The notes under the pieces are model-generated. The model did no database searches, was not told the origin of the DNA, and worked only from the letters and a program-made list of their open reading frames with translations. DNA of 7,306 bases from a bacterium (lineage in GTDB: Archaea; Thermoproteota; Nitrososphaeria; Nitrososphaerales; Nitrososphaeraceae): NCBI GenBank assembly GCA_014381105.1, contig JACMIO010000005.1:1-7306 (forward strand), read 5' to 3'. Positions 1 through 5,884 of the stretch are shown here, in pieces. Within the stretch, counting starts at the first letter, position 1; each line of letters begins with the position of its first letter. The translations under genes and the position numbers were made by a program.

Positions 1-122
1 CGTTCTTTCGAATCCCTGAAAAACCCAAAATAGAAAAAGGCCACAAATGATAATACGAATAGTGTGATTGAGATCATGATATCTGATAACGTATATTGCA
101 AGCTAAAATCAAACATATTCAT
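1..122 (-). CDS. Partial membrane protein, N-terminus only
   Basis: This is an open frame of 40 codons on the minus strand. It starts at ATG 122-120, or at a second ATG two codons later (116-114), and leaves the window without a stop. An in-frame TGA four codons upstream of position 122 limits the start. The peptide opens with a short polar stretch (MNMFDFSLQYTLSD) followed by one strongly hydrophobic segment at about residues 15-35, rich in I, L, F, V and A. It then turns charged (RDSKE). This is the pattern of an N-terminal transmembrane helix or uncleaved signal anchor. A TATA-like box centred about 28 bp upstream of the ATG suggests a leaderless or nearly leaderless transcript. The gene follows the small putative regulator at 164-532 on the same strand. 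Too little is present to name a family; function unknown. Confidence 0.6.
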   Translation of the reverse strand, partial: MNMFDFSLQYTLSDIMISITLFVLSFVAFFYFGFFRDSKE

Positions 123-137
123 GTGATATCATGTGAT
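119..137. repeat. 9-bp tandem direct repeat, 10-bp period
   Basis: TCATGTGAT occurs at 119-127 and again at 129-137, separated by a single A. The repeat overlaps the predicted start codon (minus strand, 122-120) of the partial membrane-protein gene and lies just downstream of its TATA-like box. A 10-bp period puts both copies on the same face of the helix, which could suit a regulator, but chance is possible in AT-rich DNA. Confidence 0.5.
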
Positions 138-144
138 TTAGTGG

Positions 145-158
145 TATATTTATTAAAA
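145..158 (-). promoter_or_regulatory. TATA-like box for the partial membrane-protein gene
   Basis: Read on the minus strand, the sequence is TTTTAATAAATATA. Its centre is about 28 bp upstream of the ATG at 122, the usual archaeal TATA-to-initiation distance, so transcription would begin at or very near the start codon. It lies in the 41-bp gap after the stop codon of the 164-532 gene and gives the downstream gene its own promoter. No BRE was assigned. Confidence 0.5.
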
Positions 159-163
159 TTTTT

Positions 164-532
164 CTATATCAGCACCAGCTTTGCTATCACATCATCAACC
201 AAGGAAATCACATTGCTTAACGTATTTGTATCGATTTCATCACTTCGTTTGTTCAACATCACATTCAATTGATTATTTAGTTGATCCAACACAGAAAATG
301 TTCCAACATCTAAAACACTGAACAGACGCAACAGCAATATTGTATAAACAATCCTTCTTACCTTCGTTCTGCATTGTCCTAATTGTCGATAATATGCTCC
401 AGAAGTCATCTTTTTACTGGGTTTCGACTTCATGATTTTGTTATAAATGATTGATGTTTGCTTTTCAGTTAATATAGAATTTACAACAAAATGGTTCAAA
501 ATAGATGTATAATTTAAATTGCTATTTTCCAT
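164..532 (-). CDS. Small protein with a possible helix-turn-helix, putative regulator
   Basis: This 122-residue protein starts at ATG 532-530 and ends with TAG at 166-164. I do not recognise a named family. Residues about 20-70 look like a compact helical DNA-binding unit: LTEKQTSIIYNKIM (21-34), a basic linker (SKPSKK), then SGAYYRQLGQCRTKVRR (44-60) leading into a hydrophobic helix (VYTILLLRLFSVL, 62-74). The arrangement resembles HTH proteins in which a basic recognition helix packs against a hydrophobic one. Residues 80-122 form a second helical part (QLNNQLNVML, NVISLVDDVIAKLVLI) that might mediate dimerisation. There is no signal peptide. Hydrophobic residues at 62-74 could be mistaken for a membrane segment but are too few. 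Directly upstream lie a perfect 22-bp palindrome and a TATA-like box, suggesting that it controls its own transcription. It is divergent from the GGGP synthase gene and 41 bp upstream of the membrane-protein gene. DNA binding is inferred, not shown. Confidence 0.7.
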   Translation of the reverse strand: MENSNLNYTSILNHFVVNSILTEKQTSIIYNKIMKSKPSKKMTSGAYYRQLGQCRTKVRRIVYTILLLRLFSVLDVGTFSVLDQLNNQLNVMLNKRSDEIDTNTLSNVISLVDDVIAKLVLI

Positions 533-533
533 T

Positions 534-555
534 TACTATACAAATTTGTATAGTA
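534..555. promoter_or_regulatory. Perfect 22-bp palindrome, probable operator
   Basis: The half-site TACTATACAAA at 534-544 is followed directly by its exact reverse complement at 545-555, with no mismatch and no spacer. It ends one base before the start codon of the small putative regulator (532 on the minus strand) and lies between that codon and the TATA-like box at 558-567. A dimeric protein bound here would cover the expected initiation site. The palindrome ends about 63 bp before the TATA-like box of the divergent GGGP synthase gene. Operator function is inferred from symmetry and position. Confidence 0.65.
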
Positions 556-557
556 CG

Positions 558-567
558 ATATTATTAA
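558..567 (-). promoter_or_regulatory. TATA-like box for the small putative regulator gene
   Basis: The minus-strand sequence TTAATAATAT is centred about 30 bp upstream of the ATG at 532. This spacing predicts a leaderless or nearly leaderless mRNA. The 22-bp palindrome fills almost all of the space between this box and the start codon. Confidence 0.45.
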
Positions 568-618
568 CTTATTGTATTCAAATAACTGCTCAGTAATTGT
601 CTAAATTCTCTAATGAGA

Positions 619-629
619 TTATTATTATA
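619..629 (+). promoter_or_regulatory. TATA-like box for the GGGP synthase-DP2 operon
   Basis: TTATTATTATA is centred about 27 bp upstream of the ATG at 651, so transcription would begin close to the start codon. There is only a weak Shine-Dalgarno match (GTGA, 644-647), in keeping with leaderless translation. Because the next gene overlaps, this is the only promoter visible for both genes. Confidence 0.45.
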
Positions 630-650
630 CGAGTATTTACTTTGTGAGAA

Positions 651-1397
651 ATGATGGAAATACAAAGCATCGAAAAATACATTCTGGACGAAATCAAGAA
701 ACAAAGAACCTTATGCTTTCCACTTATCGATTCCGAAAACACTTCTAAGACTATAGAACTTGCTAAAAGATTGGAACAACTTGGAGCTTCAGCAATACTA
801 GTCGGCGGCTCATCAACATCGGATCAAATTGAATTATCAAATTTTGTGACAGAGTTAAAAAATAATGTCAAGATCCCCATCATCTTGTTTCCAGGAAATA
901 TCACAGGAATATCACCAGCTGCAGATGCAATTTTGTTCAGCTCATTACTTAACTCTGAAAATCCTTATTATATCACAGGCGCCCAGGCACAAGGGGCGTT
1001 GGTCATTAACAAGTATAATATCGAAGCCATTCCAACTGGCTACCTTATCATTGGTGAGGGGTCCACTGCTTGGTTCATAGGTCAAGCCAGATCGATTCCT
1101 TTCGGGAAGGCAAATATTGCTGTCATGTACGCGTTGGCAGCACTATACATGGGTATGCGTTTTTTATACCTCGAAGCAGGTTCAGGAGCGTCACAGAATA
1201 TTCCACCGGAGATGGTGAGCATTGTAAGAAAATTCTACAAGGGAATTTTGATAGTTGGTGGAGGAATCAATTCGGCTGAGACGGCTAAAAAAATATCAGA
1301 TGCAGGTGCTGACATTATTGTTATTGGAACCATGATTGAAAGAGAAAAAGACTGGGAATCAGAATTTGTTAATATTATGAAAGCAATAAGAAATTGA
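651..1397 (+). CDS. Geranylgeranylglyceryl phosphate synthase
   Basis: The enzyme joins geranylgeranyl diphosphate to sn-glycerol-1-phosphate, forming the first ether bond of archaeal membrane lipids; it is soluble or peripheral to the membrane. The 248-residue length fits the family. Its (beta/alpha)8-barrel landmarks appear in order: LGASAILVGGSS (44-55), PIILFPGN (76-83) with the adjacent GISPAADAILFSSLLNS, TGYLIIGEGSTAWFIGQA (129-146), the family signature YLEAGSGA (173-180), and the phosphate-binding loops IVGGGI (201-206) and VIGT (224-227). The sequence fits the archaeal group II type, from family knowledge. The start is ATGATG at 651; the second ATG (654) is equally possible. A TATA-like box about 27 bp upstream supports this region, and no longer start is needed. 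The stop overlaps the TTG start of the DP2 gene. The related PcrB/HepGP synthase is unlikely in this archaeal setting. Confidence 0.95.
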   Translation: MMEIQSIEKYILDEIKKQRTLCFPLIDSENTSKTIELAKRLEQLGASAILVGGSSTSDQIELSNFVTELKNNVKIPIILFPGNITGISPAADAILFSSLLNSENPYYITGAQAQGALVINKYNIEAIPTGYLIIGEGSTAWFIGQARSIPFGKANIAVMYALAALYMGMRFLYLEAGSGASQNIPPEMVSIVRKFYKGILIVGGGINSAETAKKISDAGADIIVIGTMIEREKDWESEFVNIMKAIRN

Positions 1398-4300
1398 GTA
1401 CCAATACCAAGGAAAGTAATGCCGCACAAATTCCTTCAAATTATTTACAATATCACAAGATTATTTCACAATACATTGAAGATTCAATCTCTACCGCACA
1501 ATTGGCTAAAAAACACGGCCTTGATATATCTGAAAAGGTAGAATCCCAAATTGGATATGATTTACCAGACAGAATAGCAAAAATACATGAAATCGATATT
1601 TCAAATAGGTTAAGAACACTTCTTCCAAAACTAGGAAAGGAACTAACAGCACTAAAGATATCCGAAGAAATAGTCCTCGGGAAATATGGAGGAACAACTA
1701 TTGAGGAGAAACTAAACAATGCAGTAAGAGTAGGACTGTCTGTTGTCACAGAAGGTGTCACAGTGGCACCGTTGCAGGGGATTTATGATGTCAAGATAAA
1801 GACAAATGCCAATAGAACTCAATATCTATCCGTTTCTTTTGCTGGACCAATAAGATCTGCAGGAGGAACCGAGGCTGCAGTAACAATGCTTATTGCAGAT
1901 CATGTCAGGAAAGTTATTGGATTAGACAAGTATATTGCAAATTCATTCGATGATGAAATTAGTAGATATGTTGAAGAATTAAGGATTTATGAAAGGGAGG
2001 TTGGCAACTTCCAGTTCAAGGTTTCTGATAAGGACGTTATCCATTGCATAGGTTCTCTTCCAGTAGAAATTGATGGTGTGGACACGGATCCCGTAGAAGT
2101 AATAGGTCATAGAAATCTGCAGAGAGTTGCTACTAATAGAGTGCGTGGTGGTGCACTGAGAGTAATGAATGATGGTTTGATAGGTAGAAGCCGAAAGCTA
2201 TTGAAGATTGTTGAGACCCTAAAATTGGAAGGATGGGATTGGCTTAAGAATCTCGAAGGAGCTATTCAAACTCCAGAAGATGATACAGTATCTCACAGGA
2301 TGACTGAAGTCATAACTGGAAGACCTGTTCTTTCAATGCAGAAAAAAATCGGCGGTTTTAGATTGCGTTATGGAAGAAGCTGTAATACAGGATTTTCTAC
2401 CATTGGAATTCATCCAACAATTCCGATTTTACTAAATTATGCAATTGCAGTTGGTACACAAATAAAAATTGATGCACCAGGTAAGGCTTCTACTATAGCC
2501 CTAGTAGACAGTATCGAACCACCAATTGTAAAACTAAGCGACGGGAGTGTGATGAAGATAAAAACAATTGATGAGGCAAAATCCGTAGCCAATAAGATTA
2601 CAAAAATTCTTTATCTTGGAGATATTCTGATAAGCTATGGAGACTTTCTCGAAAACAACACTCAATTACTTCCTTCATCATATGTAGAAGAAATCTGGGC
2701 TCTAGAACTAGATGATAAGCTAAGCAAAACGGATCCAAATTCATACTTGGAAAGTTTTGAGAGTCAGAGATTGATTGAATTAACACATTATCCATTGGAA
2801 AAAAGACCATCCGTTACCGAAGCATTCAGAATCAGTCAACATTTTGATATTCCATTTTATCCTGGATATGTTTTTTATTGGAGTGTCTTAACAGAGGACG
2901 AATTTAATAATCTAATCATCAATTTAGTAGAAGACAAAGAGCAAATAAAAAACACTAATGAAAAGCTCTTTACTAATGATCCAAGACTAAAGGAAATTTT
3001 TGAAAAACTTGGGATATCACATTCGCTTTGTTTTGATAACAGCAAAATAAGAATAGATGATCCCGATCAACTATACATTCTAACTATGTTGACAGCGAGG
3101 TGCCTGGAATATGGATCGGACCTTGATAAATTCTTAAGATCAACGATTCCCTCCGACTTTGATCCGAATCATATTAAAATGCATATTTTAGATCGTGTTT
3201 CTAAGTTACTAAAGGTTAGTATAAAAGAAAAATTCTCTTCTTCAATTGCCGTTCGTGTGGGACGACCAGAAAAAGCAGCTGATAGAAAAATGAAACCTCC
3301 CGTTCATGTCCTATTCCCCATAGGAACCAATGGCGGCCCAACTAGAGATATTCTGAAAGCAATGCAAAAACCACTTTATATTGAAATTGCAAACAGAGTT
3401 TGCACCAATTGTAAATCGCCATCCATTTCTGTTTGCTGTCAAGATTGTGGCTCTACTACTCCAATTAGAATAATGTGTTCCAGCTGTAGATACGAAGTTA
3501 ACGGTGATGAATCAGTCGAAGTTTGCCCTGTTTGCGGAAATCGTTTAAAAACTCATTCACCAACAAGCTATCCTCTTAAACTTGCAGTTGAAAAAGCAAA
3601 AAAGCATCTTAACACACAACCAGTTGAGCCATTGAAAGGAGTTAAGACCTTGATGGGTAAAAATAGATGCGCAGAACCTCTAGAAAAGGGAATTCTTAGG
3701 CAGAAACACAACCTCTATACATTCAAGGATGGAACCATACGTTTTGACGCAACGAATGAACCTCTAACTCACTTCAAACCAAAATGGATCAAATCAAATA
3801 TTAAAAGACTAAGGGCTCTCGGATATCTAAAAGATCATGAAGGCAATGAATTGAAATCATCAGAACAACTACTAGAATTATTCATACAAGATGTAATAAT
3901 ACCAATTCATGCCGCAGAACATCTCGTAAAAATTACTCAGTTTGTAGATGAAGAACTGACTCGATTTTATGGGCTTGAAGCATTTTACAACATGAATTCA
4001 ATAGATGACCTGATTGGGCACTTAATTGTTGGTCTAGCACCACATACTTCTGTAGGAATAATTGGTAGAGTCATCGGATTTGTCAATTCCCAAGTCTGTC
4101 TTGGTTCACCAATCTGGCATTCTGCTAAACGAAGAGATTGTGATGGCGACGCAGATTCCATAATGTTACTAATGGATATTTTTCTAAATTTTTCGAAGGA
4201 ATACCTTCCCGATAGAATTGGTGGATTAATGGACGCACCATTACTTATCCAACCTTTAGTTTTTCCACATGAAGTTCAGAGGCAAGCCCACAACATCGAT

Positions 4301-4888
4301 GTTGATGAAAAATATCCACTGAATTTCTATAGATCTTCTTGGAATATGGAAAAGACCAGTGTAATCGATAACATTGATCTCGTGAAATATCGTCTGGGAC
4401 AGGCAAATCAATTCTTTGATTATAAATTCACTCATCCCACTGACAATATCATGCTGGATCAATCACAGAGTTTGTATTCGACTTTGAACACGATGGAAGA
4501 AAAGCTAAAGATGCAAATAACTACTGCCAAATTGATTAATGCCGTTGATGCCGACGAAGTAATGGCCATGGTCTTAACGACTCACATCTTACCTGATATC
4601 ATGGGAAATTTGAGGGCCTATTCATCACAGTCATTTAGGTGTACTAAATGTGGACAAAAATACAGAAGGATGCCATTAGTTGGTAAGTGCCTGGAGTGCC
4701 ATAATGAATTATTACAGACAGTATCACGAGGTTCCGTAGAGAAATATGTAAAAACCGCACTAAACATTTGCTCAGAATTTAAGATAAACGAATATCTAAC
4801 CAGTAGAATAGACACACTGAAAGCGGAACTAAATTTGTTGTTTAAAGAGGATGTAAAGGATCAACACACAATTATTGATTTCATTTAA
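1394..4888 (+). CDS. polC: DNA polymerase D large catalytic subunit DP2
   Basis: DP2 is the polymerising subunit of family-D DNA polymerase; it works with the proofreading subunit DP1 (not in this window) in chromosome replication. The 1164 residues match full-length DP2 without an intein. Visible blocks are AGPIRSAGGTEAA (150-162), RLRYGRSCNTGFST (about 323-336), PVHVLFPIGTNGGP (about 636-649), and the active-site loop AKRRDCDGDADS (911-922) with carboxylates D915, D917 and D919. Between the two barrel blocks lie zinc-binding cysteines: C670/C673, C681/C682/C685, C695/C698 and C711/C714. A second zinc module near the C-terminus has C1083/C1086 and C1099/C1102. The protein ends QHTIIDFI, which resembles a PCNA-binding PIP box. 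The start is TTG at 1394, the only usable one: an in-frame TAA lies at 1370-1372 with no ATG or GTG between, and the next TTG (about 1502) would remove the conserved N-terminal helix. It overlaps the upstream stop as TTGA, suggesting translational coupling. Confidence 0.96.
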   Translation: MSTNTKESNAAQIPSNYLQYHKIISQYIEDSISTAQLAKKHGLDISEKVESQIGYDLPDRIAKIHEIDISNRLRTLLPKLGKELTALKISEEIVLGKYGGTTIEEKLNNAVRVGLSVVTEGVTVAPLQGIYDVKIKTNANRTQYLSVSFAGPIRSAGGTEAAVTMLIADHVRKVIGLDKYIANSFDDEISRYVEELRIYEREVGNFQFKVSDKDVIHCIGSLPVEIDGVDTDPVEVIGHRNLQRVATNRVRGGALRVMNDGLIGRSRKLLKIVETLKLEGWDWLKNLEGAIQTPEDDTVSHRMTEVITGRPVLSMQKKIGGFRLRYGRSCNTGFSTIGIHPTIPILLNYAIAVGTQIKIDAPGKASTIALVDSIEPPIVKLSDGSVMKIKTIDEAKSVANKITKILYLGDILISYGDFLENNTQLLPSSYVEEIWALELDDKLSKTDPNSYLESFESQRLIELTHYPLEKRPSVTEAFRISQHFDIPFYPGYVFYWSVLTEDEFNNLIINLVEDKEQIKNTNEKLFTNDPRLKEIFEKLGISHSLCFDNSKIRIDDPDQLYILTMLTARCLEYGSDLDKFLRSTIPSDFDPNHIKMHILDRVSKLLKVSIKEKFSSSIAVRVGRPEKAADRKMKPPVHVLFPIGTNGGPTRDILKAMQKPLYIEIANRVCTNCKSPSISVCCQDCGSTTPIRIMCSSCRYEVNGDESVEVCPVCGNRLKTHSPTSYPLKLAVEKAKKHLNTQPVEPLKGVKTLMGKNRCAEPLEKGILRQKHNLYTFKDGTIRFDATNEPLTHFKPKWIKSNIKRLRALGYLKDHEGNELKSSEQLLELFIQDVIIPIHAAEHLVKITQFVDEELTRFYGLEAFYNMNSIDDLIGHLIVGLAPHTSVGIIGRVIGFVNSQVCLGSPIWHSAKRRDCDGDADSIMLLMDIFLNFSKEYLPDRIGGLMDAPLLIQPLVFPHEVQRQAHNIDVDEKYPLNFYRSSWNMEKTSVIDNIDLVKYRLGQANQFFDYKFTHPTDNIMLDQSQSLYSTLNTMEEKLKMQITTAKLINAVDADEVMAMVLTTHILPDIMGNLRAYSSQSFRCTKCGQKYRRMPLVGKCLECHNELLQTVSRGSVEKYVKTALNICSEFKINEYLTSRIDTLKAELNLLFKEDVKDQHTIIDFI

Positions 4889-4952
4889 ATGCAAATTGGT
4901 TGGCGATTATTGAAACTTCTTGTTAATAGTAAATTATCTAAAAATTATAATT

Positions 4953-4999
4953 TTGACATAAAAACTCACAGAATTTGAATTTTTTGTTATTTATGTCAA
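4953..4999. repeat. 10-bp inverted repeat with T6 run, possible terminator
   Basis: TTGACATAAA (4953-4962) and its exact reverse complement TTTATGTCAA (4990-4999) flank 27 bp that include a run of six T at 4980-4985. It lies 65 bp after the DP2 stop and before the TATA-like box of the next gene. T-runs are known archaeal termination signals, so this region may end the GGGP synthase-DP2 transcript. The T-run sits in the loop rather than after the stem, so it is not a bacterial-type terminator. A separate 14-bp AT-only palindrome is at 4941-4954. Confidence 0.4.
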
Positions 5000-5032
5000 G
5001 CACTAAAATAATAATCAGAAGCATACAATTAG

Positions 5033-5042
5033 AATATAAAAG
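5033..5042 (+). promoter_or_regulatory. TATA-like box for the 228-residue gene
   Basis: AATATAAAAG (core TATAAAAG at 5035-5042) is a good archaeal TATA match. Initiation would be expected near 5062-5068, leaving a leader of about 25-30 nt that holds the Shine-Dalgarno site at 5080. The other promoters in the window appear to give little or no leader. Confidence 0.5.
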
Positions 5043-5079
5043 ACTTGATTGATAATTGGAAAATATGCTCCTAATAACT

Positions 5080-5084
5080 GGTGA
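5080..5084 (+). promoter_or_regulatory. Ribosome binding site GGTGA that decides a TTG start
   Basis: GGTGA can pair with the UCACC of the archaeal 16S rRNA 3' end. It is followed by 9 nt and then TTG at 5094. An in-frame TGA at 5082-5084 overlaps the site itself, so no longer frame is possible and the TTG is the first available start. Confidence 0.6.
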
Positions 5085-5093
5085 AAGCGCTCT

Positions 5094-5780
5094 TTGAGAC
5101 ATAAAACACCTCATATTGCAATCTTTGATACTTTTAAAACAAAGAAAAATAAGTTCACAGGCGAGGCTAAAAGACAGAGGGGCATTATTACTCATCTGGC
5201 AGTGGAAAAAAATCCAGAACTAAAAACTCGAACGGCCATTGCACATGTAATTGCAAAGAGTAATGGTATTCTCTGGCAGAATATCTATTCCGGAATATTC
5301 AAGGATCTCGATGAAGTTTTGATACCCTCAGGTGTGGTTAAAGAAGCAGGTCGGCTGCCACTTAGGCGTGGACCAAAGGCACTCCAATTAGAGGGAGTTC
5401 CGTTCTATGAATTAACAGAAACAGGAATTTTAGTTGCATCGTCCATTGAAGAGCTGGGAAATATCAGAATGACAATACTCGAGTCTTACTTCAATAATCT
5501 GAATAGTAATATTTCTGGTAATGACGTCATGAAAAAAAGTATTTTACTCCTATTAAAAACAATACCATCATTTGTAATAAAAATTATTAGTGCATATATT
5601 TATGCTTACACTACCGGTGAAATTGATACCATTACGCCTATAACTATTGATAAGTTTCGTTCCGTCCTAAAAGAACAGATTTCTATAGAAAAGGAATTTA
5701 TTGAATCCTATGATGTTCTGTCTCAAAACCAAAAACTACTCCTTAAAGATTTTTTCAATATATTGGCTAATTTCAATTAG
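5094..5780 (+). CDS. Uncharacterised protein, possible winged helix
   Basis: I do not recognise a named family for this 228-residue protein. The start is TTG at 5094, supported by GGTGA nine bases upstream, by a TATA-like box at 5033-5042 and by an in-frame stop just before it. The N-terminal 30 residues are rich in K and R (KTKKNKFTGEAKRQRG). Residues about 30-115 could be a winged helix: helices at IITHLAVEKNP and TRTAIAHVIAKSNGILWQNIYSGIF, then a basic turn (LPLRRGPKALQLEG, 89-101) and VPFYELTETGILVASS (102-117), which resembles the wing strand ending many archaeal wHTH regulators. Residues 145-172 are hydrophobic (SILLLLKTIPSFVIKIISAYIYAY split by K and P) and look more like buried helices than a membrane span. 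The C-terminus is helical and acidic. There is no signal peptide and no catalytic motif that I can see. A transcription regulator or nucleic-acid-binding protein is the best guess. It is single and not overlapped by its neighbours. Confidence 0.75.
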   Translation: MRHKTPHIAIFDTFKTKKNKFTGEAKRQRGIITHLAVEKNPELKTRTAIAHVIAKSNGILWQNIYSGIFKDLDEVLIPSGVVKEAGRLPLRRGPKALQLEGVPFYELTETGILVASSIEELGNIRMTILESYFNNLNSNISGNDVMKKSILLLLKTIPSFVIKIISAYIYAYTTGEIDTITPITIDKFRSVLKEQISIEKEFIESYDVLSQNQKLLLKDFFNILANFN

Positions 5781-5848
5781 ATGATATTTAAAGACCAATA
5801 CACATCAATCGTAATGATTTTTCATGATGTTACTGTTCAAACAAACGC

Positions 5849-5858
5849 TTATAATTTA
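5849..5858 (+). promoter_or_regulatory. TATA-like box for the RNase Z gene
   Basis: TTATAATTTA lies 27-36 bp upstream of the ATG at 5885, predicting an mRNA that starts at or near this codon. No Shine-Dalgarno site is seen before the ATG. It lies in the 104-bp gap after the 228-residue gene, so ribonuclease Z probably has its own promoter rather than relying only on read-through. Confidence 0.5.
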
Positions 5859-5884
5859 CCAGATCACTTAATGATGTATTATTT

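Noticed and set aside
865..1279. Overlapping plus-strand frames (865-1080 and 1070-1279) inside the GGGP synthase gene
   Set aside because: They are out of frame with a clearly conserved enzyme and encode no recognisable sequence.
1453..1761. 102-codon open frame on the minus strand inside the DP2 gene
   Set aside because: It lies opposite conserved DP2 coding sequence, its product is low-complexity and Ser/Phe/Ile-rich as expected of a reverse frame, and no promoter or ribosome site precedes it.
3401..3535. Possible separate zinc-finger protein or insertion inside DP2
   Set aside because: The clustered CxxC pairs lie where DP2 normally has zinc modules, and the frame is continuous with conserved blocks on both sides.
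1394..4888. Intein in DP2
   Set aside because: Inteins occur in some archaeal DP2 genes near the active-site loop, but here the flanking blocks are contiguous and the total length is that of an uninterrupted protein.
4889..5093. tRNA, small RNA or hidden gene in the gap after DP2
   Set aside because: No tRNA-like arms or coding frame could be seen; the content is the inverted repeat, a TATA-like box and a Shine-Dalgarno site.
4938..5195. 85-codon minus-strand open frame across the gap before the 228-residue gene
   Set aside because: It overlaps the better supported plus-strand gene, its upstream region is coding sequence, and its tail covers AT-rich intergenic DNA. No motif or promoter was seen.
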